This document shows positions 1 to 7,928 of a DNA stretch of 64,000 nt, piece after piece. The translations under genes and the position numbers were made by a program. The notes beneath the pieces were generated by a model that was not told where the DNA came from, did not search any database, and saw only the letters and a program-made list of their open reading frames with translations. This DNA comes from Bog-756 sp963701325 (GTDB taxonomy: Bacteria; Actinomycetota; Acidimicrobiia; Acidimicrobiales; RAAP-2): positions 992,001 through 1,056,000 of the forward strand of contig OY969604.1 of assembly GCA_963701325.1 (NCBI GenBank). The letters run 5' to 3'. Each line of letters begins with the position of its first letter. The stretch's first letter is position 1.

Positions 1-96
1 GCCGTCGAGGGTGCCCTGGCATGGTCACGTCCGGCCGCGGTCGCAGTGCTGCCGTCGCTGACTACGATCGTCGGCAACCGAAAGGACCGCCGGTGA
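1..96 (+). CDS. C-terminal end of an unidentified protein (partial)
   Basis: An open frame enters from the left edge and ends at TGA 94-96. Only 31 residues are visible: a hydrophobic stretch followed by a basic tail ending NRKDRR, which would suit the cytoplasmic end of a membrane protein. The TGA overlaps the GTG start of the next gene (GTGA at 93-96), an arrangement common in this genome, so the two are probably translationally coupled. The function cannot be told from this fragment. Confidence 0.55.
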   Translation, partial: AVEGALAWSRPAAVAVLPSLTTIVGNRKDRR

Positions 97-593
97 CCCT
101 CTCGCCAACCCGCATCGTGCTCGTGCTGCTCTTCGTCTTCGTGGGCTTCTTCGGCGCGGCCTTCGCGGTGAGCGGGGTCCTGGTGCCCCTGCCCGCGCCG
201 GCTGCCGGGGGAACCTGCGGTCCGAGCACGGCGTCCGAATCCGCGATGGCCGCGCTCAGCAACCCGGCCTCGATCGGGGCCGGACCCGAACCCTCTGCCT
301 CCAATACCGCCGCGCACACGCAGTGGCAGGCCTTCGTCAACGAGTGCCAGTCATCGGCAGATCGGCGCGCCCTGGTGAGCGGGGCGATCCTGGTGCTTTC
401 CGTTGCAGTCGCCGTGGTCGGTCCGCTGTTGGTGCTCCGGCGGAAGCGGTCGCCTGGGCCCGGCTCGGAGGGGTCCCGAGCACACGGCGTCCCCGGTGGG
501 CCGATCAGCGGCTGGGATCCGGGCGGACCGACCTGGAGCGCGAGCGACCTGGTCGGACAGCCGGGGATGGGACCGGCCCCCGGGAGCCCCTGA
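93..593 (+). CDS. Two-TM membrane protein of unknown function
   Basis: This is a predicted 166-residue protein. A first membrane segment covers about residues 7-29 and a second about 93-115. The loop between them is rich in Ala, Ser and Pro and carries two cysteines (C42 and C85) that could form a disulfide if it is extracytoplasmic. The second helix is followed by RRKR and a Gly/Pro-rich cytoplasmic tail. I chose GTG at 93 over ATG at 21 because an AAAGGA ribosome site lies six bases upstream and the start overlaps the stop of the preceding frame. No family is recognised. Confidence 0.6.
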   Translation: MTLSPTRIVLVLLFVFVGFFGAAFAVSGVLVPLPAPAAGGTCGPSTASESAMAALSNPASIGAGPEPSASNTAAHTQWQAFVNECQSSADRRALVSGAILVLSVAVAVVGPLLVLRRKRSPGPGSEGSRAHGVPGGPISGWDPGGPTWSASDLVGQPGMGPAPGSP

Positions 594-675
594 CCTGGAG
601 GTCGGCGGGCTCAGGACGACCGCACCCCGGGTGACGCGTTTGTGACGCGCCAGTGACGCCTTGGTGACAGGAGCG
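594..675. repeat. Four GTGAC units at exact 11-bp spacing
   Basis: GTGAC occurs at 631, 642, 653 and 664, always with a six-base spacer. In GC-rich actinomycetes, OmpR-family regulators such as GlnR, MtrA and AfsQ1 bind GTnAC-n6-GTnAC arrays with this period, placing half-sites on one face of the helix. The array lies between the 3' ends of two convergent genes, which is unusual for an operator. The rest of this short gap shows nothing else. Confidence 0.5.
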
Positions 676-843
676 CTACGAGGCCCGCAGTGCGCGGTAG
701 TCGGCGTCCGACCAGTCGAGGTTGCACACCCGGCAACGCCAGCATGGCTCTGTGCCGAAGGTCCGTGCCGACCGCACGATGAGCTTGGGGACATCCTCCG
801 ACCCACAGTGGGGACAGATACGAAACGCCTCGACTTCGCTCAT
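676..843 (-). CDS. Small zinc-ribbon protein
   Basis: This 55-residue protein has two CxxC knuckles: CPHC near residues 9-12 and CRVC near 35-38. They would bind one structural zinc. An aromatic/acidic C-terminus follows. The start at 843 has a perfect GGAGGT six bases upstream, whereas an upstream in-frame ATG at 882 has no ribosome site. Such ribbons often act as nucleic-acid or protein adaptors, but nothing shows a specific role. The gene converges on the upstream membrane-protein gene and stands alone. Confidence 0.65.
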   Translation of the reverse strand: MSEVEAFRICPHCGSEDVPKLIVRSARTFGTEPCWRCRVCNLDWSDADYRALRAS

Positions 844-1151
844 GTGCCTACCTCCGACCAGGTGGCGTTGTGGTTCGTTCACTGTATCAGTGGCGTCAAG
901 CGCAGCGTCAACACCCCAGCTGCGTCCGTCGCCGAATGTTCACCCACCCGCGGGCGTCGACTTCGTTGGGTGAGCGCACGAGCACCGAGGGCGGCACCAA
1001 GAACCCGCAGCCGTCACGGGACGCGCTGCGGCGCGATCAGTGCCAGCCGGCCACGAGCTCCATGAACGACCCGTCGACCCTCGCCCAGAAAGGCGGACGA
1101 GCGCTCGGCGCCCGCAGGTGCTCGACACGTCGCGGGGTGGGTCCCGTCCTG
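844..1151. other. Intergenic region with no gene seen
   Basis: This 308-base gap separates the zinc-ribbon gene from the tRNA 3' end. The part next to 843 must hold the zinc-ribbon promoter. I see no convincing start with a ribosome site, no strong hairpin and no repeat. Confidence 0.4.
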
Positions 1152-1224
1152 TGGGGCAGGCTGGGATCGAACCAGCGACCGAGGGATTATGAGTCCCCTG
1201 CTCTGACCACTGAGCTACTGCCCC
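1152..1224 (-). tRNA. tRNA with CAU anticodon (Met or lysidine-type Ile2)
   Basis: The minus strand folds as a complete 73-base cloverleaf. A 7-bp acceptor stem pairs GGGGCAG with CTGCCCC, and the D-arm, the anticodon loop CTCATAA and the T-arm with GGTTCGATCC are all present. The discriminator is A and CCA is not encoded. CAU is shared by elongator tRNA-Met and by tRNA-Ile2, whose C34 is converted to lysidine. The stretch AGAGCAGGGGACTCATAAT and the GGTCGCTGG T-arm side resemble bacterial Ile2 more than initiator tRNA. The 5' C1:A72 hallmark of initiator tRNA is absent. Confidence 0.9.
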
Positions 1225-1665
1225 GGGGCTGGTCTTGCTTCCGAAGAGCGATGGCAGCAAGGGCCCAGGAGGCGAAGGGTACCGGTTTCCGGCGGATCCA
1301 GGTTGATCGAGGCATCACCCAGATCGGCCCACACAACTGGGACGTCCAGAGTCGTATCGGTCGCGACCCGCTGACACAGGACCTTCGGCCGAAGTCCCGG
1401 TGGCTACCAGCATTTGGGACCGGTGCCTCTGTCGAAGATCACGGCAACATGCTGGGTGACTTCTATGGCCAGCTACGCAATTGCGGTACTACGTAACTCT
1501 CCGCCGGTGCCGAGGACGACTCTGACTGGCGTCAACGCTTGCGGGAGCGGCGAAGCTACCACCGCTCCGTGAGCTGGTCGCAGCCGCCGACGCGGCAACT
1601 CACCCCCGGACGGGATCGCAGGACCCGGGTCCAGAGGTGAGTTGCCGCTGTCGTCAGGTGTTCTG
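1225..1665. other. Intergenic region with a nested inverted repeat
   Basis: There is no supported gene in this 440-base gap. Its main feature is a 13-bp perfect inverted repeat, with arms 1592-1604 and 1636-1648. The loop contains a second perfect 12-bp palindrome, GGACCCGGGTCC (1621-1632). It sits just past the 3' end of the secreted-protein gene and could end its transcript, but no T-run follows on either strand. Confidence 0.5.
1592..1648. terminator. Nested inverted repeat, possible terminator
   Basis: The arms GCGGCAACTCACC and GGTGAGTTGCCGC are perfectly complementary over 13 bp and are separated by 31 bases. A 12-bp palindrome sits inside the loop. It lies 18 bases after the stop of the minus-strand secreted-protein gene. 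Without a U-tract it would be an atypical terminator; an RNA-processing hairpin or a miniature repeat are alternatives. Confidence 0.4.
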
Positions 1666-2582
1666 TCAGCCGTTCAGCGTCAGCGACGAATCGGCGATCG
1701 GAAGTCCGAGAGCGTCTTCGTCGGGGAGCCAACCGTAGTCAGGCCCACCCACTGCGGTCGCTGCATGTCCGGAATCCACGTTGTTGATCGGGAAGCCGGC
1801 GACCGGGGTGCCCGATCGATTCGTGATCGAGTAGTTCACGTCGACCTCGGAACCCACGGTGTGGAAGTCCGTCGTGAACGTATACCAGCCGCCCACTGTG
1901 ATCTCTGCGGGACCGGCGCTGCATCCACCGGCACCGTTGCTGGTGCTCACGTACCAGCCTCCGCCACCGGCCGTCGTCGAACACAGGTTGAAGGCGTAGT
2001 CCTCGAGGTAGGCGTCCGTATTGCTGTTGAGCGCCACGTCCCAGTCGACCACCTGGCCCGGGTTCGCGTTTGCCCACGGCTTGCTGAGTTCGATCTTGAT
2101 CGACGTCGTGAACCCGTTTGTGGGGAAGACGGTGGCTGCATGATCATTTCCGAACAGGGTGTAGGGCCCGCTGCAGTTCTCGTTGCCTGGTGCGGAGACA
2201 TTCCCCGGTTGGGTGAGACACCCGATAGAGGAGTCGCCGGCACCCGTCACACGAGCGTACGAGGTCGTCGGCCGACCGGTCCTTTGACCTTCGGCGCGTA
2301 CCCGCCGTAGTTGGAGAACGTCGAGGGCACGATGTCGATTGTGCCGTAGGTCGTGGGGCTCTGGACCCCGTTACAAGTGGAAAACCCGCACCACCCGTTC
2401 GTGTTGACCGCAAGGGTGTTGGACCAGTTGGCGACATTTGGGAGGGCGCTGCTGACGCTGGCAGCTGCCCGAGGCCGCGGCGCGGCCGAGCTGACGGCCA
2501 TTCCGAACCCGACTGAAGTGACCAATGCCAATACCCCAATGGCCGAGCCGCGCCGGCCCCATTTCTTCAACTGCTTGTTCAT
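1666..2582 (-). pseudogene. Secreted Cys-rich protein, frameshifted
   Basis: Two frames together form a protein of about 305 residues. The first starts at ATG 2582 with GGAGGAG upstream and reads MNKQLKKWGRRG, then a long hydrophobic segment ending near SSAAP, a Sec-type signal peptide. It continues to about 2265-2290, where the reading must move to the second frame, which runs to TGA at 1666. Lost register is one base missing or two added. The mature part is rich in Gly, Ser, Asn, Tyr and Cys, typical of extracellular actinobacterial proteins, with no family recognised. The upstream DNA is interrupted by an IS630 copy 120 bases before the start, so expression may also be affected. Confidence 0.65.
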
Positions 2583-2702
2583 GCGGTTTTCTCCTCCGAT
2601 GGTTTGTGGTGGTCCGTCGGTGGCCAACTCCCTGCCGATACCGCGCGCGGGTATGACCCACAATCCCCAGTGCGGCTGAAGTCGCAAAACCGCCGACGCC
2701 CC

Positions 2703-3894
2703 TAGTCCCCTGAGTTGTTGATTCGTAAGAAATATCGGTCGACCCGGAATTTTCGTCTCGACCGGCGCGTTCCCGTCGTTGTCAGCAACGATGGGAGACG
2801 ACCATGTCGCCAAGGGGACGACCGAAGACAGAGCTGCTGCTGAGCGACGAGGAGCGCGAGTTCCTCGAACGCCTGACCAGGCGGCGCAAGAGCGCCCAGG
2901 CGCTGGCTCTGCGAGCCCGGATCATCCTGGCCTGTGCGACAGGTGACACCAACCAGGCGGTGGCCGCCGACCTGCGGATCAACAGTGCCACTGTGGGCAA
3001 GTGGCGTCGGCGGTTCGTGGAGAAGCGCCTCGAGGGTCTGTTCGACGAGCCTCGGCCCGGGGCGGCGCGCACGGTCACCGACGACAAAGTCGAGGCCGTG
3101 ATCGTGAAGACCCTGGAAGAGAAGCCGGCCGACGCCACCCACTGGTCCACTCGGTCGATGGCCGACGCCCTCGGGATGAGCCAGACGTCGATCAGCTTGA
3201 TCTGGCGGGCCTTCGGACTGCAGCCCCATCGGGCCGAGAGCTTCAAGCTGTCCACCGACCCGCTGTTCGTGGACAAGGTCAAAGACATCGTGGGGCTCTA
3301 TCTCGATCCTCCCGAACGGGCTGTGGTGCTGTGCGTGGACGAGAAGTCCCAGATCCAGGCGCTGGCCCGCTTCCAACCGATCCTGCCCATGATGCCCGGC
3401 ACCCCCGAACGACGAAGCCACGACTACATCCGCCACGGCACCACGTCGCTGTTCGCGGCGCTCGACATGGCCACCGGCAAGGTCATCGGATCAATGCACC
3501 GACGCCGCCGGGCCGTCGAGTTCAAGAAGTTCCTGGTGCGAATCGACGAACAGGTTCCCGAGAACCTCGAGGTGCATCTCATCCTCGACAACTACGCCAC
3601 CCACAAGACTCCCGACATCCAACGGTGGCTGTTGCGCCACCGCCGGTTCCATCTCCACTTCACACCGACGTCGGGATCGTGGTTGAACATGGTGGAGCGT
3701 TGGTTCGGTGAATTGACCACCAAGAAGATCAAGCGCGGCGCCCATACCAACGTGCAGAACCTCGAGCGCGACATCCGCGACTGGATCGTCCTGTGGAACG
3801 ACAACCCCCGGCCCTACGTTTGGGTCAAAACGGCAGATCAGATCCTGGCTTCACTCGCACGATATTGCGAGCGAATCAGCAACTCGGGACACTA
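2703..3894 (+). mobile_element. IS630-family insertion sequence
   Basis: The ends are imperfect 21-bp terminal inverted repeats (2705-2725 and 3872-3892, 17 of 21 identical, shared core GAGTTGyTGATTCG). Both are flanked by TA, the duplicated target of Tc1/mariner-IS630 elements. One full-length transposase gene fills the element. The intact ends and gene suggest recent or still active transposition. The insertion separates the secreted-protein gene from its upstream DNA. Confidence 0.9.
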
Positions 3895-3895
3895 G
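2804..3895 (+). CDS. IS630-family DDE transposase
   Basis: This 363-residue protein is full length for the family. Residues 1-120 carry a helix-turn-helix domain (VAADLRINSATVGKWRRRF) followed by a second winged-helix-like part (ADALGMSQTSISLIWRAF). The RNase H-like catalytic core has the three acidic residues in family motifs: VLCVDEKSQ, LILDNYATH and NMVERWFGEL. ATG 2804 has GGGAG six bases upstream. The stop codon TAG (3893-3895) uses the TA of the target site plus one host base, so the exact C-terminus depends on where the element lands. Confidence 0.93.
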   Translation: MSPRGRPKTELLLSDEEREFLERLTRRRKSAQALALRARIILACATGDTNQAVAADLRINSATVGKWRRRFVEKRLEGLFDEPRPGAARTVTDDKVEAVIVKTLEEKPADATHWSTRSMADALGMSQTSISLIWRAFGLQPHRAESFKLSTDPLFVDKVKDIVGLYLDPPERAVVLCVDEKSQIQALARFQPILPMMPGTPERRSHDYIRHGTTSLFAALDMATGKVIGSMHRRRRAVEFKKFLVRIDEQVPENLEVHLILDNYATHKTPDIQRWLLRHRRFHLHFTPTSGSWLNMVERWFGELTTKKIKRGAHTNVQNLERDIRDWIVLWNDNPRPYVWVKTADQILASLARYCERISNSGH

Positions 3896-4188
3896 CCCTT
3901 ACGGACATTTGTCCGTGGCTGTGACGATACACCTGTGCATTCGGATGCACCATCGCCAAATATGGGGAGAACCATTGTCAATTGCCCATCTCCACGCCCT
4001 CGATGGCTCAATCGAAGGGCCGCTCTGACGCCCCGGGATCATCGGCTCATCCTGGCAATTCTGTGGAGGCTTCCTCGGGATGAGTGCTCTGTGTGTTCAC
4101 ACCGGCACGCCACGCGCTCGTCGGTCGTTTCCAGTGCCCGAGTGGGGCCCAAGCGTTCCGCAGTAGACCAACGTGAAACGAGGTCCGT
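3896..4188. other. Intergenic region right of the IS
   Basis: I see no gene in these 293 bases. Before the insertion this DNA would have been the distal upstream region of the secreted-protein gene. It contains a 16-bp palindrome at 3901-3916 and otherwise nothing clear; the right end lies beyond the stop of the phospholipase-like gene. Confidence 0.5.
3901..3916. promoter_or_regulatory. 16-bp palindrome, operator-like
   Basis: ACGGACA and TGTCCGT form a perfect 7-bp inverted repeat around TT. It is six bases beyond the IS right end. If the IS is removed in silently, it lies about 130 bases upstream of the secreted-protein start. It could bind a dimeric regulator. No matching copy was seen elsewhere in the window. 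Confidence 0.35.
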
Positions 4189-5775
4189 TCAGTCGGTGAC
4201 CGCTGCTGCTCGCTGTTCCTGTGACGGCATCCGTTGGACGGCCGGCAACGGGTACGGAGGTTGATCGCTGCCGACTTCGACGAGGTCCAACTGTGTGCAG
4301 CCCTTGGCGGCAATGTAGCTGGGGTCGTCCCTGGTGGGCGGGAGCTCCGGCATCTTGACGTCGCTCCTGTCCGTCTGCAGGGTGGACACCAGGTCCCCGA
4401 CGGTGGCGCGGCGCCAGGGCGAGATGTTCGGTGCCCGGACACCGAACCGCTCCTCGAGGAAGCGCAGCTGGGAGGTGTGGTCGAACGTCTCCGACGCGAT
4501 GTGCCCTCCGCGACTGAACGGGGAGATCACCATCATCGGCACACGGAACCCCAGGCCTACCGGACCGGCGATGCCTGAAGCGTTCTGCGGGAGGGGTTGC
4601 ACGGTGAGGTACTCGCCTGCCGTGCCGGGCGGGGCCACCGGGGGGGCGACGTGATCGAAGAACCCGTCGTTCTCGTCGTACATGTGGAACAGGACGGTCT
4701 TCGACCAGACCGCCGGGTTCGCCACCAGCGCACCCAGGACCTGGCTGGTGAACCATTCCCCGAGGAACGACGGCGCGGGGGGGTGCTCGTCGTAGCCGAT
4801 GGGCGTGCTGATCCAGCTCACCTGGGGCAACGTGCCGGCGCGGACGTCAGCCACGAAGTCGGCCGGGAAGGTCGGGAGAAAGGCCTTCTGGTACAGCGGC
4901 GAGCCCGGATTCTCGTACTGCGAGAAATAGGGCAGCACGCTGTCGGTGGTCATTCCGACCGAACGCATCGACTCGATGCTGTACAGGGGTCCGGGGGGGT
5001 TGTAGTACTTCCAGCTGATCCCTGCATCCTCGAGGACCTCGGGCATGGTGTCCCAGTGCGCGCTGAAGAGGGCCGAGGGCGACTGGTTGGTCTCGAGCAC
5101 GGGTCCCCCGGCCACACCCGCCGGGTCGAGGGTGCCCGACATCTGCATGAGCCGGTTCGGATGGGTCGGACCCATGACCGAGCAGTGGTACCCGTCGCAC
5201 AGGGTGAACGCGTCGGCGAGCGCGTAGTAGTAGGGAAGGTCGGCCCGGGCGTAATAGCCCATGGTGAGGGTCCCCTGAGACGGTCCTTCGTTCGCCGGAT
5301 CGGTGTGCACACGGGCGAACGAGTCCATCCGCCCGCCGTTCCGGCATTGGTGCTGCGGTCCCCAGTTGTGCGTCAGGTCGAACGTGCAGTCGCCGATGTC
5401 GTCGTGCACCGTGTCGAGGTGGAACGGCAACAGTCGTCCGACCGGGGATGCGGAGGTGTTGGCGGGACAGGCCTGCGAGAACGGCCCGAGGGCGTCGGCG
5501 GGATGGTCATCGAAGCCCCGGACGCCCGGGTAGGTCCCGTAGTAGTGATCGAACGATCGGTTCTCCATCATGAGGAAGATCACGTGCTCCACCGCTCCGA
5601 GATCAGACCCTGCCGGCGGTGTCCTCGCAAGGGTGGTCGCCGCCGGCGACGCTGTGCTCCCTCCGCATGCGGACGCCAGGAGCCCCACGCCGCCCGCAAG
5701 CCCCGCCGCGAGGAGCTCGCGGCGGGTCAGTCCGCGGCTCCCCAAACCGTCAGCGCCGTCGCGGCGTGGTGTCAA
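4189..5775 (-). CDS. Tat-exported phospholipase C-like phosphoesterase lipoprotein
   Basis: This 528-residue protein belongs to the phosphoesterase family of bacterial non-specific phospholipases C and acid phosphatases. The N-terminus has a twin-arginine motif (LTRRELLAAG) and then LLASAC, a relaxed lipobox, so it is probably exported folded and lipid-anchored. Family motifs are VIFLMMENRSFDHYYGTYPG (metal and nucleophile region), HCSVMGPTHPNR, YDENDGFFDHV and PMMVISPFSRGG. The likely reaction is hydrolysis of phospholipid headgroups or other phosphate esters outside the cell. The TTG start (5775) overlaps the TGA of the preceding 103-residue gene, implying translational coupling. The C-terminus lacks the extra domains of the longest pathogen enzymes. 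Confidence 0.88.
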   Translation of the reverse strand: MTPRRDGADGLGSRGLTRRELLAAGLAGGVGLLASACGGSTASPAATTLARTPPAGSDLGAVEHVIFLMMENRSFDHYYGTYPGVRGFDDHPADALGPFSQACPANTSASPVGRLLPFHLDTVHDDIGDCTFDLTHNWGPQHQCRNGGRMDSFARVHTDPANEGPSQGTLTMGYYARADLPYYYALADAFTLCDGYHCSVMGPTHPNRLMQMSGTLDPAGVAGGPVLETNQSPSALFSAHWDTMPEVLEDAGISWKYYNPPGPLYSIESMRSVGMTTDSVLPYFSQYENPGSPLYQKAFLPTFPADFVADVRAGTLPQVSWISTPIGYDEHPPAPSFLGEWFTSQVLGALVANPAVWSKTVLFHMYDENDGFFDHVAPPVAPPGTAGEYLTVQPLPQNASGIAGPVGLGFRVPMMVISPFSRGGHIASETFDHTSQLRFLEERFGVRAPNISPWRRATVGDLVSTLQTDRSDVKMPELPPTRDDPSYIAAKGCTQLDLVEVGSDQPPYPLPAVQRMPSQEQRAAAVTD

Positions 5776-6083
5776 TCGGACGCGGGAAGCGGTTTGGGGG
5801 CGTTGACGGTGAGCACGACCCCGCCGAACGCCAGCGGTCCGTCACCGGCCTGGGAGCAGAGGACCTCGATGCCCGAGGACTCCTCCGAGTACCGCTTCCC
5901 GATGATGGTGGCCTCGCCTTCGGCGGCGTCCGCCGAGGGCGAGACAGCAGCTCCGTCCTCACGGGGCACCATGGGCACCCCGGCGCAGGTGAGGACCCCC
6001 TCACCCTGCGGTGGTTTGATGACGACGACCTCCGTCGCGCCGACGGCGCTCCTCAGTCTGGCTCCAGGTGTGATCTCCATCAT
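5772..6083 (-). CDS. Conserved-looking small protein, unknown function
   Basis: This 103-residue protein has no signal peptide or membrane segment. It contains two cysteines (LTCAG, EVLCSQ) and a Gly/Val-rich beta-type pattern. I chose ATG 6083; ATG 6080 is next to it and shares an AGAAAGG ribosome site. It lies between the thiolase fusion gene (136 bases upstream, with a hairpin between) and the phospholipase-like gene, whose start overlaps its stop. The function is unknown. Confidence 0.6.
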   Translation of the reverse strand: MMEITPGARLRSAVGATEVVVIKPPQGEGVLTCAGVPMVPREDGAAVSPSADAAEGEATIIGKRYSEESSGIEVLCSQAGDGPLAFGGVVLTVNAPKPLPASD

Positions 6084-6202
6084 CAGCCTTTCTCGGCGAG
6101 TGCTCGGGGCCTGACCGTAGGCCCTCGGGCAGTGACGGTGCGGACGGAGGCCAAGAACGCAATTCCAGCAGCGGATCCTACTGCTACCGGGAACCGCACT
6201 CA

Positions 6203-6218
6203 CCGCCTCCGGAGGCGG
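6203..6218. terminator. GC-rich hairpin after the thiolase gene
   Basis: CCGCCTCC and GGAGGCGG form a perfect 16-bp palindrome right after the stop of the minus-strand DUF35-thiolase gene. There is no T-run, so it is a weak or factor-assisted terminator, or a transcript-protecting hairpin, at best. Confidence 0.35.
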
Positions 6219-6219
6219 G

Positions 6220-7878
6220 CTACCGGTCCACGGTGAAGAGGACGCAGCCACCGGGGACCCCACCACCGGTCGCGACCACCGCCACCTCTGCCCCGGGGAC
6301 CTGACGATCGGCTCCGTCGCCGCGCAGCTGGACGATCGCCTCGTGGATGAGCCCGAACCCGTGGAGCCTCCCGGCCGAGAGCTGGCCGCCGGCGGTGTTG
6401 AGCGGGAGCTCCCCGTCGAGGGCGATCCTGCTGCCACCCTCGACGAAGGGACCGCCCTCCCCGACGGCGCAGAAACCCAGGGCCTCCAGCCAGGTGAGAC
6501 AGTTGAAGCTGAACCCGTCGTAGAGCTGGGCGACATCGACATCGCCGGGTGACACGCTCGCCCGGCGCCAGAGGTGGTGCGCAGGGCCGAACACCTGGGG
6601 CTCGTGGGTGAGCGTCCCCTGGTCCCACGACAGCCGGTCCTCGATCTTGGTCCCGACGGCATCGACGAGCACAGGAGGTCGAGGGCGGTCGGCGCTCGCG
6701 TCCCGGGCGGAGACGATGATGGCCACCGAGCCGTCGCAGGGCACATCGCAGTCGAACAGTCCGAACGGGGTCGAGACGAGGCGGGCCGAGAGGTAGTCGT
6801 CCATGGACATGGGATCGCGGTAGATGGCGACCGGATTGCGTGCGGCATTGGCCCTGGCATTGAGGGCGATTGCGCCGAGCTGCTCGCGGGTCGTGCCGTA
6901 GCGAGCGAAGTGCTGGGACGCGGTCATGGCAATCCAGTTGGCCGCGGAGAGTGCGCCGAACGGCGCCCGACCCTCCCCCATCCCGCTTGCGCGTCCGCCT
7001 CGTGCCGGCTGGAGCGTTCCGGATCGCAACAGCTCGGCGTGGGTTGCCTCCCAGAGCGTCCGGAAGCACAGGACGTGCCGGCAGAGCCCTGACGCCACCG
7101 CCAGCATCGCCGCCACCAACGCGCCGATCTGGCCCGGCATCTCCCCTCCACCGTTGTGCCAGACCGGTGTGAGGCGGAGGGCCTCGACGAGGGCGTTCAC
7201 GCCGCCCTCGGAGAAGCCGCCGAGCGTCCCTCCGCCCGGGTAGGTCGAGAGCCCGTCGATGTCGGCATAGGTGAGCCCGGCGTCGTCCAGCGCCGCCTGG
7301 CACGCTTCGATGGTCAGGGCCAGGGGGGGACGCATCAACCGACGCCCGACCGCCGACATGCCGATGCCGGTGATCGCACAGGCGTGCTCGAACCGGGGAC
7401 CGGAAACGGTGGCCGGTGCCGTGGGGGCCGGCGGCGGGCCCGGCACCGACCAGGCGCCGTCCGGCTCACCGTTCGGTTCGAAGAGCGGGATCCAGACGTC
7501 GTCTTGGTGTTCGAAGACGACCCGGACCCGCATCCCGAGGTGCACCGGCTCGGCTCCGGCTCCGACGATGTTGGTCGTCAGCCGGATCGCGGGGTCCTCG
7601 TCGATGGCCACCACCGCCACCACATAGGGGGGCGGCATCGCCGGGGTCCACTGCTGATGGTTGACCGTCCACGCGACCACGGTGGCGGTGCCCCCGACGT
7701 CGGCGATGGATGTCTCGGTCGACAGGCAGTACGGGCAGATCGGCGCGACCGGGAAGCGCAGGCGCGAGCAGTTGTCACAGCGCTGGAAGCGCAGTGCTCC
7801 GTCGGCCCCGGCCCGCCAGAAGAACGCGTTCTCGCTGGTGACCAGGGGAAGCGGCCTCGATGGTGTGCTGCTTGGCAC
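6220..7878 (-). CDS. DUF35 OB-fold / thiolase-superfamily (Ltp2-like) fusion protein
   Basis: This 552-residue protein joins two usually separate partners. Residues about 15-140 are a DUF35 module: a zinc ribbon (CDNC, then CPYC) and an OB fold binding CoA-type ligands. Residues about 170-552 are a thiolase-like domain of the lipid-transfer/SCP-x group. The usual Cys-containing nucleophile motif is not evident, and the C-terminal part reads NTAGGQLSAGRLHG then HEAIVQLRG, close to the pattern of the Ltp2 aldolase of steroid side-chain degradation. A retro-aldol cleavage of a CoA thioester is a reasonable guess; thiolysis is the alternative. GTG 7878 has GAGGGGAG upstream. A truncated hydratase gene precedes it. 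Confidence 0.82.
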   Translation of the reverse strand: MPSSTPSRPLPLVTSENAFFWRAGADGALRFQRCDNCSRLRFPVAPICPYCLSTETSIADVGGTATVVAWTVNHQQWTPAMPPPYVVAVVAIDEDPAIRLTTNIVGAGAEPVHLGMRVRVVFEHQDDVWIPLFEPNGEPDGAWSVPGPPPAPTAPATVSGPRFEHACAITGIGMSAVGRRLMRPPLALTIEACQAALDDAGLTYADIDGLSTYPGGGTLGGFSEGGVNALVEALRLTPVWHNGGGEMPGQIGALVAAMLAVASGLCRHVLCFRTLWEATHAELLRSGTLQPARGGRASGMGEGRAPFGALSAANWIAMTASQHFARYGTTREQLGAIALNARANAARNPVAIYRDPMSMDDYLSARLVSTPFGLFDCDVPCDGSVAIIVSARDASADRPRPPVLVDAVGTKIEDRLSWDQGTLTHEPQVFGPAHHLWRRASVSPGDVDVAQLYDGFSFNCLTWLEALGFCAVGEGGPFVEGGSRIALDGELPLNTAGGQLSAGRLHGFGLIHEAIVQLRGDGADRQVPGAEVAVVATGGGVPGGCVLFTVDR

Positions 7879-7928
7879 GGACTCTCCCCTCGGGTGTCGG
7901 CTCGCCAGAACGGTACCGTCCTGGACGC

